A stretch of 16,022 nt of DNA, taken from Deltaproteobacteria bacterium. GTDB taxonomy: Bacteria; Desulfobacterota; GWC2-55-46; S146-70; JAUXIU01. The notes below the pieces were generated by a model. It saw nothing but the letters and a program-made list of their open reading frames with translations. It had not been told where the DNA came from and did no database searches. This document shows, piece by piece, positions 1-6,582 of this stretch. Position 1 is the first letter of the stretch, and the number at the start of each line of letters is the position of its first letter. The translations under genes were made by a program, and so were the position numbers. Location: positions 1-16,022 of the forward strand of contig JAUXIU010000004.1 in assembly GCA_030620895.1 (NCBI GenBank), in the 5' to 3' direction.

Positions 1-180
1 CTCCCAAACCAAACATGATATATATATTCTTCCTGAAATAGTTTTTAAGCCTTTTGCATATTCACAGATTGCCATCTCGATGTCAATAATAACTTTGCTT
101 TGGTGAAGATCATACAATACATACCTGGCAGTCATAAATAGAGCAAGTGCAGCCAAAATATATATTGTTTTAGAATTTAT
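1..180 (-). CDS. Possible partial membrane-anchored protein running off the left edge
   Basis: Seen: the minus strand is open for 60 codons from about 180 to the window edge, with no stop. The translation has one hydrophobic stretch (YILAALALFM, codons 7-16) followed by a mixed polar segment (DLHQSKVIIDIEMAICEYAKGLKT), like a single membrane anchor and a soluble domain. No Shine-Dalgarno sequence precedes any candidate start: ATA at 180, TTG at 156 or ATG at 135. I do not recognise the family. It may be the start of a real gene, a decayed remnant or a chance opening in AT-rich DNA. The sequence to the left would decide. Confidence 0.28.
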   Translation of the reverse strand, partial: MNSKTIYILAALALFMTARYVLYDLHQSKVIIDIEMAICEYAKGLKTISGRIYISCLVWE

Positions 181-382
181 TTTACTTCAAATAATGTTAA
201 AATAATTTGTTAAAAATCTGTGTAATCGTCTACGATGGTTTGTCCATATTCGTGCATAATCTGGGTTTATAAGATTATAAAAACAGAGGTTGTTATTTAA
301 CGGGGTAAATAATCAGTTTCAAGAGGTTTTGGCTAAACAAAATTATATTGAAAATATATAATATCTATAATAAGATTTGCTT
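181..382. other. AT-rich gap before the usp gene, nothing assignable
   Basis: This stretch is AT-rich and has no coding frame I would support. TATAAT-like hexamers occur at 357-362 and 366-371, but no -35 box lies at an acceptable distance, so I assign no promoter. It presumably holds the start signals of the usp-tat genes. Confidence 0.3.
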
Positions 383-857
383 ATGAAATCGAAAGATTCT
401 ACTTTGAAAGAATATAACTTTAAAAGGATATTATTCCCCTACTGGCTTTTCTGTAGCTTCTGAATACGCCCTCAAATACACTCTCTCCTTAGCAGAAAAA
501 TACAAGAGTAGGTTTTATATCCTTCACGTTATTGATGCATCCAAAGATGCATCTGGTTTTTACGTGCCACATTTTAGTTATGAGAAACTCGAAGATGAGA
601 TGAAGGATGCAGCCCAAAATATTTTAAAGGGGTTCTGCGCTAAGAACTTAAGAGGTATAAAAGATTTTGTTTCTACTGTTGAGGTAGGTGTTCCTTATAA
701 AAATATTGTGAAGTTTACCAATAAAAATGAGATGGATATTATCGTTATTGGCTCCTTTGGGAAGACCGGTATAGATCACATCTTCTTCGGAAGCACAACA
801 AAAAGTGTGCTTCGAAAGGTTTCTTGTCCGGTCCTCAAAGTACATCCCGCCGAATAA
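383..857 (+). pseudogene. Universal stress protein (UspA family), apparently frameshifted
   Basis: Seen: reading from ATG 383 gives MKSKDSTLKEYNFKRILF, then frame is lost in the run of four C at 436-439, with a stop at 461-463. Dropping one C restores FPTGFSVASEYALKYTLSLA and joins the open frame that continues to the stop at 857, giving about 157 residues, a normal Usp length. The C-terminal part has the ATP-binding pattern G-2x-G-9x-G-S (GSFGKTGIDHIFFGS) and the usual end CPVLKVHP. The Asp of the common FPTDFS motif is Gly here. Usp proteins are small nucleotide-binding stress proteins of the cytoplasm. The gene sits 23 bp before tatB on the same strand. A one-base assembly error is as likely as true decay. 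If the frameshift is real, only a 97-residue product from GTG 564 could be made. Confidence 0.82.
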
Positions 858-880
858 ATGCTTAAAGGACAATTCTTGAA

Positions 881-1159
881 ATGTTCGGGATTGGATTCAC
901 CGAAATACTTGTAATCCTTATTATTGCTCTTATAGTTCTTGGGCCGGATAAGTTACCAGAGATAACAAAGGCCCTTGGGAGAGCAGTCAGGGAATTCAGA
1001 AGGACCTCCGATGAGATCAGAAGAACTGTATCGGATATAGATGTAAATGTCACCGAAGACCGAACCGCTCAACAAGGTAGTGCACCAGCAACTAGGGAAG
1101 ACAAGAAAGTAAAGACACCGATGGGGGAAACACAGGGAGGCACATCCAGAGATGCCTGA
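881..1159 (+). CDS. tatB: Twin-arginine translocase subunit TatB (TatA/B family)
   Basis: This is a 92-residue inner-membrane component of the Tat pathway, which exports folded proteins bearing twin-arginine signals. Seen: an N-terminal membrane helix (residues 3-20), the hinge GPDKLPE, then an amphipathic helix (ITKALGRAVREFRRTSDEI) and a polar tail. The GFTE segment with Glu at position 8 and the GP after the helix match TatB more than TatA, but the split is not absolute in this lineage and it may do both jobs. AAAGGA at about 865-870 can serve as ribosome binding site. The end overlaps the tatC start by 8 bases, indicating coupled translation. No second TatA-type gene is in the window. Confidence 0.88.
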   Translation: MFGIGFTEILVILIIALIVLGPDKLPEITKALGRAVREFRRTSDEIRRTVSDIDVNVTEDRTAQQGSAPATREDKKVKTPMGETQGGTSRDA

Positions 1160-1901
1160 GCAAGACGATGTAGTAATGCCTTTAACGTCCCATCTGGCTG
1201 AATTGAGAAGGAGGTTAATTATATGCTGTATTTCTATAGCAGCAGGATTCCTTATAAGTTACGCATTCTCAGAAGATATATTTAGGTTTCTTGCACGTCC
1301 CATTATCCTCGCACTTCCACCAGGCACAACATCCCTGGTATTCATAGGGGTGTTAGAACCCTTTTTAACATATCTTAAGGTTTCTATGCTTGCCGGTATC
1401 ATACTGGCAAGTCCCGTCTTGATATATCATATATGGGCCTTTATAGCCCCCGGCCTATACAAAGAAGAGCAAAAATGGTTCTGGCCAATCGTGGCCTTTT
1501 CCACCATCTTTTTCTTATTCGGTATCTTTTTCGCCTATATGGCCGTTTTTCCATTAGGTTTTAAATATCTACTTAGCTTTGCTAACGAAGAACTCCAGCC
1601 TACACTTTCGATAGCAATCTATTTCTCAATTGCTACAAAGCTCATTGTGGCATTTGGTATAGTCTTCGAACTCCCATTGTTCATGTTCTTCCTTGCCAGA
1701 TTTGGTATTGTGGATGCCAGGAGGTTCTCCCATTACAGGAGATATGCGATTGTGCTTGCAGTAATTATTGCGGCAGTCCTCACACCACCTGACATATTTA
1801 GTCAACTGATGATGGCCGGTCCCATAATACTACTATACGAAATAGGTGTTATTGCAGCTAAGATATTCGGCAAAAAGAAGAGGAATGAAGAAGATACATG
1901 A
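1152..1901 (+). CDS. tatC: Sec-independent protein translocase TatC
   Basis: The core receptor of the Tat export system; it binds the twin-arginine signal and works with TatB in the inner membrane. Seen: 249 residues, as expected for the family, with six hydrophobic segments. The cytoplasmic N-terminus carries HLAELRRRL (residues 14-22). The first cytoplasmic loop carries FIAPGLYKEE, which includes the conserved signal-contacting Glu region. LTPPD follows near residue 210, before the last helices. The C-terminus is lysine-rich. The ATG lies inside the tatB end, so the two are cotranscribed. Downstream the operon meets apt head-on with a 254-bp gap and no clear terminator. Confidence 0.96.
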   Translation: MPEQDDVVMPLTSHLAELRRRLIICCISIAAGFLISYAFSEDIFRFLARPIILALPPGTTSLVFIGVLEPFLTYLKVSMLAGIILASPVLIYHIWAFIAPGLYKEEQKWFWPIVAFSTIFFLFGIFFAYMAVFPLGFKYLLSFANEELQPTLSIAIYFSIATKLIVAFGIVFELPLFMFFLARFGIVDARRFSHYRRYAIVLAVIIAAVLTPPDIFSQLMMAGPIILLYEIGVIAAKIFGKKKRNEEDT

Positions 1902-1935
1902 AAATGATATCGCGATGGTGAAGCTGAAATATGAA

Positions 1936-2012
1936 GGGGACTGTCCCAGATTTACGGACTGAGCACAGCGAAGTCGTCGGGGTACCCACGTAAGTGGGTC
2001 GGGGACTGTCCC
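1936..2012. repeat. Pair of REP-like GGGGACTGTCCC palindromes around a hairpin
   Basis: Seen: the 12-mer GGGGACTGTCCC occurs at 1936-1947 and again at 2001-2012, each containing the palindrome GGGAC-N-GTCCC. Between them ACCCAC-GTAA-GTGGGT (1984-1999) forms a perfect 6-bp hairpin. Known: repeats with this kind of GGGACAGTCCC core are common in deltaproteobacterial and related genomes, often near REP-associated Y1 transposases. No transposase gene is in this window. The element lies in the convergent gap between tatC and apt, where such elements usually settle. Confidence 0.6.
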
Positions 2013-2062
2013 TAGCAGTTTGAGGGTTGAGGAAAGAGGTTAAGCAGTTAAGGTTTAAGACT

Positions 2063-2140
2063 GAGACTGAGGTTGAGGTTGAGGTTAAGAAATCAAGTCT
2101 TGTGGTTTGAAACTTGAACCCTGCAATTTGAAACTTAGAT
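2063..2140. repeat. Short hexamer array and heptamer-phased repeats
   Basis: Seen: GAGACT then GAGGTT three times in tandem (2063-2086). From 2106 to 2140 the sequence is in 7-base steps: TTTGAAA, CTTGAAC, CCTGCAA, TTTGAAA, CTTAGAT. The stretch has no coding potential. The heptamer phasing resembles the larger arrays at 4368-4535 and 13101-13191, although the units differ. Confidence 0.55.
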
Positions 2141-2155
2141 ACCTCAGGACAGAAA

Positions 2156-2677
2156 CTAATTATACTTTATAAACGAAAAAATCTTATGGGGTTGAAGCTT
2201 CTTCCTACCACCGAGAAACTCAAGTTCTGTTAAAAATGCGCACTCTACAATCTTTCCCCCCAGCTTTTCTACAAGATTTATGACAGCAGATACTGTCCCT
2301 CCTGTAGCAAGGAGATCATCTGCTATCAGCACCTTTTGTCCCTTTTTTATAGCGTCTCTATGTATCTCGAGCGAATCAGTCCCATATTCCAAAGAATATG
2401 ATGCGCTGTATGTCTTATGTGGAAGTTTCCCGGGTTTTCTCACCAAAATTACCCCCGCTCCCAGTTTATAGGCAAGCGCTGCACCAACTATAAAACCCCT
2501 TGCCTCAACACCGACCACAAGGTCAATTTTTTTTCCAACATACCTGTGCCCGAGGAGGTCAACAGTTCTCTGAAAAGAAACTGGATCTTTAAAAAGTGTA
2601 GTTATATCTTTAAAAAGGATGCCCTTTTTTGGAAAATCCGGTATATCACGTATAGCCTTCTTTAATAGCTCAACCAT
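2156..2677 (-). CDS. apt: Adenine phosphoribosyltransferase
   Basis: Purine salvage enzyme of the cytoplasm: adenine plus PRPP gives AMP and pyrophosphate. Seen: 173 residues, the standard bacterial length. The family N-terminus [17 protein letters not shown] is at residues 10-26, VEARGF at 57-62, the base-loop PGKLPHKT at 82-89 and the PRPP-binding motif [13 protein letters not shown] at 116-128. A strong AGGAGG lies 7 bases before the ATG and starts right at the rpoS stop, so it is the last gene of the surE-rpoS transcript. No terminator is visible after it. Confidence 0.97.
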   Translation of the reverse strand: MVELLKKAIRDIPDFPKKGILFKDITTLFKDPVSFQRTVDLLGHRYVGKKIDLVVGVEARGFIVGAALAYKLGAGVILVRKPGKLPHKTYSASYSLEYGTDSLEIHRDAIKKGQKVLIADDLLATGGTVSAVINLVEKLGGKIVECAFLTELEFLGGRKKLQPHKIFSFIKYN

Positions 2678-2688
2678 TTAATAACCTC

Positions 2689-3588
2689 CTACATAATGTC
2701 TTTAAGGGAGATATTCTTATTCTTTGCCATTTTCCTGAGCTTTTCAATCGCTTTTGCTTCAATCTGACGTATCCTTTCACGCGTAACTCCGTAAGATATT
2801 CCTATCTCCTCAAGTGTTTGCTCATCACCCTCTATACCATATCTTTTTATTATTATGGCCCTCTCATTCTCCTTCAATATATCAAGCAGTTCTTCTAATT
2901 GTTTAGAACGTCTTTCCTTTTCAATTATATCAGTCGGCGATTGCGCCTTCTCATCTTCTAATATATCAAGTAGTGATCTCTCTGTTTTATCCGAAATCTT
3001 CGATTCGAGAGAGTAGGTTTTACTATTTATAAGTGACAGTTTCTTTATATACCTGCCTGACATCCCGATTTTATGAGATATTTCATGGATGTCTGGTTCT
3101 CTATTAAGACTCATTGAGAGCTCTCTCGATGTTCTCATAATTCTCGATAAGTCCTTAGCAATATGGACAGGCAATCGTATAATCTTTGTCTGATTCACAA
3201 TTGCCCTTTCGATAGACTGTTTTATCCAATATGTTGCGTATGTAGAAAACCTGCAACCTTTTGAAACCTTAAATTTTTCAGCAGCTTTAACAAGTCCTAC
3301 ATTTCCTTCTTCAATCAGGTCCTGAAAAGGCAGCTCCCTGTTAATATACCTCTTCGCAATACTCACAACAAGCCTGAGATTCGCCTCAATCATCTTATCA
3401 CGGGCCTTCTTATCACCCCTTACCATTTTTTGTGCTATATTTATCTCTTCTTTAGCAGACAGAAGCGGTCGCTTTATAATACAATTAAGATACAGTCCTA
3501 TGCTGTTCCTTGAAGGGCTTCCATATTCTGTATCTCTACCCTTTCTCTCTTCATGTCCTTCCACTTTAACGTTAATTGACCTTTTCAT
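2689..3588 (-). CDS. rpoS: RpoS-like sigma-70 family RNA polymerase sigma factor
   Basis: A group 2 (nonessential, primary-like) sigma factor that directs RNA polymerase, probably to stationary-phase and stress promoters. Seen: 299 residues. Region 1.2 is at about 28-60 (SIGLYLNCIIKRPLLSAKEE). Region 2 is at 68-138, with the core-binding and -10-reading segments DLIEEGNVGLVKAAEKF and FSTYATYWIKQSIERAI. Region 3 is at about 143-220, and region 4 at 225-290, with the -35-reading helix-turn-helix TLEEIGISYGVTRERIRQIEAKA. It lacks the long acidic region 1.1 of RpoD. Its place directly after nlpD, as in enterobacteria, favours RpoS over other group 2 factors. GAGG 5 bases before the ATG is the likely binding site, and it has its own promoter (3650-3679). 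Confidence 0.9.
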   Translation of the reverse strand: MKRSINVKVEGHEERKGRDTEYGSPSRNSIGLYLNCIIKRPLLSAKEEINIAQKMVRGDKKARDKMIEANLRLVVSIAKRYINRELPFQDLIEEGNVGLVKAAEKFKVSKGCRFSTYATYWIKQSIERAIVNQTKIIRLPVHIAKDLSRIMRTSRELSMSLNREPDIHEISHKIGMSGRYIKKLSLINSKTYSLESKISDKTERSLLDILEDEKAQSPTDIIEKERRSKQLEELLDILKENERAIIIKRYGIEGDEQTLEEIGISYGVTRERIRQIEAKAIEKLRKMAKNKNISLKDIM

Positions 3589-3649
3589 TTTGCCTCGTAT
3601 CTACAATCATAAAATCCCTTCTGACATCTTTATCCCTGTTCTTATCCAG

Positions 3650-3679
3650 ATTATACATACAATGGTATATAATGGTCAA
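3650..3679 (-). promoter_or_regulatory. Sigma-70-type promoter for rpoS
   Basis: On the minus strand, TTGACC (3679-3674) is followed after 18 bases by a perfect TATAAT (3655-3650). Transcription would begin near 3643, about 55 bases before the rpoS ATG. The -35 box overlaps the nlpD stop codon. Known: in enterobacteria a main rpoS promoter also lies within nlpD, so the layout is parallel. Confidence 0.62.
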
Positions 3680-4344
3680 TGCAGGAAAAAAAGTGGATTC
3701 CTTGATCTTTTCCCACTTCTGATCTCAAAATGCAGTTGATAATTAGATGAATTTCCTTTACGGCCCACAAGGGCGATTACTTTGCCTTTTTTGACCACTT
3801 CTCCTTCTTTTACAAGGTTTTTGCTATTATATGCGTATATGGTAAAAAAGTTATCCTTGTGTTTTAATATCACCATATTACCATATCCCTTCATATCGTT
3901 ACCACTATAGACAGTCTCTCCATTTGCTGCAGCCTTAATCTCCGCATTCTTGTATGATGCTATATCGATACCCTTATGTTTCCTGGAGTTGCGTATACCA
4001 AACTGTGAGACAACCTTCCCCCTTAACGGCCACACAAACCTCCCCTTGTCCAATACAACAGTCCCTTTCCTTTTGTCACCATTACCACTATCAGAGATAA
4101 ATGTTTTAACCCTTAATACTTTAGTCACACCTGGTATAAAGATTTTTTGACCCACTTTTATCTTTGTTGGGTCCGGGAGGTTATTTATTTCCGCAACTTC
4201 CTGCAGTTCCACACCATATGTCCTTGATATCCTCCAGAGCGTCTCTCCTTTACCTATAATATGGTAAACGCCAAACTTCACACCACATCCAAAAAGGATA
4301 AAACAAGATATGCACAATAGTAAAAATATTTCCCTCTTTTGCAT
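3676..4344 (-). CDS. nlpD: NlpD-like lipoprotein with LysM and degenerate M23 (LytM) domain
   Basis: An envelope lipoprotein of 222 residues. Seen: a hydrophobic signal ending in the lipobox LFGC with lipidated Cys20; a LysM peptidoglycan-binding domain at about 27-72 (YHIIGKGETLWRISRTYG to GQKIFIPG); a linker; and an M23/LytM domain from about 101. The first zinc motif is intact (H123-KGI-D127), but the His of the usual YAH is Tyr172, and the HxH motif reads Q203-L-H205. Two of the four metal or catalytic positions are therefore lost, as in E. coli NlpD and EnvC, which activate amidases rather than cut peptidoglycan. I infer the same role here in cell separation. An interspersed repeat separates it from yqaA upstream; rpoS follows. 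Confidence 0.88.
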   Translation of the reverse strand: MQKREIFLLLCISCFILFGCGVKFGVYHIIGKGETLWRISRTYGVELQEVAEINNLPDPTKIKVGQKIFIPGVTKVLRVKTFISDSGNGDKRKGTVVLDKGRFVWPLRGKVVSQFGIRNSRKHKGIDIASYKNAEIKAAANGETVYSGNDMKGYGNMVILKHKDNFFTIYAYNSKNLVKEGEVVKKGKVIALVGRKGNSSNYQLHFEIRSGKRSRNPLFFLH

Positions 4345-4367
4345 TTAAGTTGAGAGCCTAAAGAAGA

Positions 4368-4543
4368 GATTGAAGATTTACAATTGAAAATTGAATATTT
4401 TCTAAATTCCTAATTCATAATTCCTAATTCATTCTTTTTATTCGTCAATCTTCAATCGTGAATCGTGAATCGTGTATCGTTTATCGTTTATCGTGAATTG
4501 TCGTTAGAGTTACGATACACTATACACGAACCACGGTTTTTTT
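4368..4543. repeat. Heptamer-phased repeat array with self-complementary arms
   Basis: Seen: 24 consecutive 7-base units keep one phase from 4368 to 4535. They begin AT-rich (GATTGAA, AATTGAA, CTAATTC type), pass into TGAATCG, TGTATCG and TTTATCG units (4452-4500), then AGTTACG at 4508-4514, then inverted units ATACACT, ATACACG, AACCACG (4515-4535), and end in a G plus T7 tract. The TCGTGNA units are complementary to the TNCACGA units, so the right half can fold into a hairpin. It fills the gap between yqaA and nlpD inside the operon. The core recurs at 13101-13191. No coding frame is evident. Confidence 0.75.
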
Positions 4544-4564
4544 ATTCCTAATTCATTCTTTTTA
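4420..4564. repeat. Exact 21-bp direct repeats flanking the heptamer palindrome
   Basis: The 21 bases at 4420-4440, starting ATTCCTAATTCATTC, are repeated exactly at 4544-4564, bracketing a 103-bp insert that holds the TGAATCG-type units and their inverted arm. The second copy runs 3 bases into the yqaA stop region. This could be a duplication made when the palindromic element inserted, or simply two members of the local AT-rich repeat. Confidence 0.7.
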
Positions 4565-5170
4565 AAGGAACAATTTTAATACGACAAAACCAGCAATCAG
4601 AATTATCACAAAAATGATGGTTAACAGGTTTAAGTATTTATCTATGAACCATTTAATCCCCTCTCCGTAATGGTATATTATTCCGGCTACAATAAAAAAA
4701 CGTGCTGCTCTGCTTATAGCTGAAACAAGAGAGAATACCCAGAAATCTATCTTAAATGCACCTGCTGTAATAGTAAATACCTTGTACGGTATCGGTGTAA
4801 AACCTGCAATACCAACAGCCCAGGCATCATATTCCCTGTATAGATGTTGGATATATTCGTAATTGTCTTTGAAGTGGTAGAATTCTATTATCCTAAATCC
4901 AATAGTCTCCATCAGCATATATCCTATGAAATAGCCGAATATCCCTCCAAGGAGCGAGCCTATCGAACACACTATGGCATAACGAAATGAGCGTAACGGA
5001 ATTGATATAGCAAGGGCTATAAGAAGAACATCCGGCGGGATTGGAAAAAACGATGATTCTGTGAAGGCAAGCAGGAAAAGGGCAATTGAACCGTAAGGTG
5101 TATGGGCCCAGCTTAGAACCCAAGTATAAAGTCTCTTCAATTTAGTTGCCCGTTCCTTTCTGCAGACCAC
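4562..5170 (-). CDS. yqaA: YqaA family (DedA/VTT-like) inner-membrane protein
   Basis: A polytopic membrane protein of the SNARE-associated/VTT superfamily; relatives include DedA proteins linked to lipid transport and envelope homeostasis. No specific substrate can be read from the sequence. Seen: about 202 residues from GTG 5170, with hydrophobic segments around 26-38, 47-60, 66-86, 115-130, 137-160 and 178-200. The motifs [13 protein letters not shown] and [16 protein letters not shown] are the family's paired re-entrant loops. The GTG start overlaps pcm by 34 bases. TTG at 5140 gives a 192-residue protein beginning [17 protein letters not shown] and sharing TTGA with the pcm stop, which fits family N-termini better. 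Cotranscribed with pcm. Confidence 0.88.
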   Translation of the reverse strand: MVCRKERATKLKRLYTWVLSWAHTPYGSIALFLLAFTESSFFPIPPDVLLIALAISIPLRSFRYAIVCSIGSLLGGIFGYFIGYMLMETIGFRIIEFYHFKDNYEYIQHLYREYDAWAVGIAGFTPIPYKVFTITAGAFKIDFWVFSLVSAISRAARFFIVAGIIYHYGEGIKWFIDKYLNLLTIIFVIILIAGFVVLKLFL

Positions 5171-5772
5171 CCATGTTTACCTATAAGCTTAACAAACCTA
5201 CAACCTCCCATTACCTCCTTTTTTATGTCCCCGTTCATCTTTGATACTTTTATAAGGGTCTGCTCATATTCACCTCCAACCGGTATAACCATATTACTAC
5301 AGCCGGCCATCTGTTCTATATACACCTCTGGTATATCTGGTGAGGCCGCTGTCACTATAATACTATCAAATGGCGCCTCCTCAGAGCAGCCATATGTGCC
5401 ATCACCTATCTTTATAACAACATTTGAGCAATGTAGATCGTCGAGTACTTTCCTGGCCCTTGCAGCAAGAACTGGAACCCTTTCTATAGAACATACCTTC
5501 TCTGCTAATAACGATAGAAGAGCAGTCTGATAACCGGAGCCCGTGCCTATCTCAAGAACCTTTTCATTGCCCTTGAGTTCAAGCGCCTCTGTCATAAGAG
5601 CAACTATATATGGCTGGGATATTGTCTGTCCTTCTCCAATAGGCAATGGATAATCATTATAAGCCTGTTCCCGTAAGGCCTCTTCAATAAAGAGATGCCT
5701 TTGGACCTGAAGCATGGCATCTATTACCCTTTTATCCTCCACACCACGTGATATAATCTGGGTATCTACCAT
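5137..5772 (-). CDS. pcm: Protein-L-isoaspartate O-methyltransferase
   Basis: A cytoplasmic repair enzyme that methylates isoaspartyl residues of aged proteins with S-adenosylmethionine, starting their return to Asp. Seen, numbered from ATG 5772: the substrate loop GQTISQPY at 48-55; SAM motif [14 protein letters not shown] at 72-84; [11 protein letters not shown] at 133-143; and the C-terminal RFVKLIG. From this ATG the protein is 211 residues and begins at [10 protein letters not shown], clipping the usual first helix. The frame is open upstream to ATT 5820 (residues [16 protein letters not shown]), which has AGAGG 6 bases ahead, while ATG 5772 has no well-placed site. The ATT start would give 227 residues and is my preferred but unproven start; I keep the ATG bounds as the conservative call. 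surE ends 57 bases upstream of this ATG. Confidence 0.94.
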   Translation of the reverse strand: MVDTQIISRGVEDKRVIDAMLQVQRHLFIEEALREQAYNDYPLPIGEGQTISQPYIVALMTEALELKGNEKVLEIGTGSGYQTALLSLLAEKVCSIERVPVLAARARKVLDDLHCSNVVIKIGDGTYGCSEEAPFDSIIVTAASPDIPEVYIEQMAGCSNMVIPVGGEYEQTLIKVSKMNGDIKKEVMGGCRFVKLIGKHGWSAERNGQLN

Positions 5773-5829
5773 CCTTTGTCTTGCCCTGGCATATATGTCC
5801 TTATTTCTAAAATTTCTAATGGCTTACCT

Positions 5830-6579
5830 CTAAATCTTGATCTTACGAAGCTCTTCAAATGAATCGTAATTAGTCATATCCAGGTGAAGTGGTGTTATAG
5901 ATATATATCCCCTCGACACAAAATAGAAGTCTGTATCCTTTCCTCCTTCCCAGCTCAACTCATTACCACCAATCCAGTAGTATTTTTTACCCCTGGGATC
6001 AATCTTCTCCACTATCGCATCACCATAAACCCGCTTACCCTGTCTTGTTATCTTGTAACCCTTAATCTTCTCTTTTGAAGGGACATTTACATTAAGGAGG
6101 GTATCTTTTGGGAGACCATTTTTTAATATATATCTTGCAAGTTTAACTGAAAACTTTACAGCTGTGCTGAAGTCTAAACTGACCTTGGAGACCAGAGATA
6201 CAGCAAATGATGGCACATACAATAATGTCCCTTCGATGGCCGCAGAAACAGTGCCTGAGTATGTAATATCATCACCCAGATTCGCACCCTTGTTCACCCC
6301 AGATACTACGAGAGCAGGCCTTTTTGGGAGTATGCTGTTAATAGCGATATTTATACAGTCAGTAGGTGTACCGCTCACCGCATACATCTTCCTACCCAAC
6401 TTTTCAACCCTTAGGGGTTTATGAAGGGTGAGGGAATGGCTTACTGCACTCCTCTCTCTCTCAGGTGCAACCACATATACATCCCCCACCCTCCTGAGTG
6501 ACCTTGCTAGAGCTAGAATACCCTTAGAATTTACACCGTCGTCATTTGATACAAGTATAATCGGTTTATCCATAACCAT
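5830..6579 (-). CDS. surE: 5'/3'-nucleotidase SurE
   Basis: A metal-dependent phosphatase that hydrolyses nucleoside monophosphates, linked to stationary-phase survival. Seen: 249 residues, typical length; the metal site NDDG at 12-15; Ser44 in ERERSAVSHS; the SGVNKGANLGDDITYSGTVS segment at about 93-112 with the conserved Asn; and ISITPLHLDMT near the end. Two ATGs (codons 1 and 3) are possible starts with no clear binding site, and it begins 3 bases after the glgC stop, so translation is probably coupled. It leads the surE-pcm-yqaA-nlpD-rpoS series. Confidence 0.96.
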   Translation of the reverse strand: MVMDKPIILVSNDDGVNSKGILALARSLRRVGDVYVVAPERERSAVSHSLTLHKPLRVEKLGRKMYAVSGTPTDCINIAINSILPKRPALVVSGVNKGANLGDDITYSGTVSAAIEGTLLYVPSFAVSLVSKVSLDFSTAVKFSVKLARYILKNGLPKDTLLNVNVPSKEKIKGYKITRQGKRVYGDAIVEKIDPRGKKYYWIGGNELSWEGGKDTDFYFVSRGYISITPLHLDMTNYDSFEELRKIKI

Positions 6580-6582
6580 TCT

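Noticed and set aside
3676-4344. Active M23 peptidoglycan endopeptidase
   Set aside because: Two of the conserved histidines are replaced (Tyr172, Gln203).
4454-4502. CRISPR array
   Set aside because: Units are 7 bases with no spacers and no cas genes nearby; it is a short tandem repeat.
4508-4543. Intrinsic terminator on the + strand (hairpin followed by T7)
   Set aside because: No + strand gene is nearby to terminate; on the minus strand, where the operon runs, the T-tract becomes an A-tract before the hairpin.
5225-5530. 101-codon + strand open frame
   Set aside because: Antisense to pcm, which is a clear methyltransferase; no independent support.
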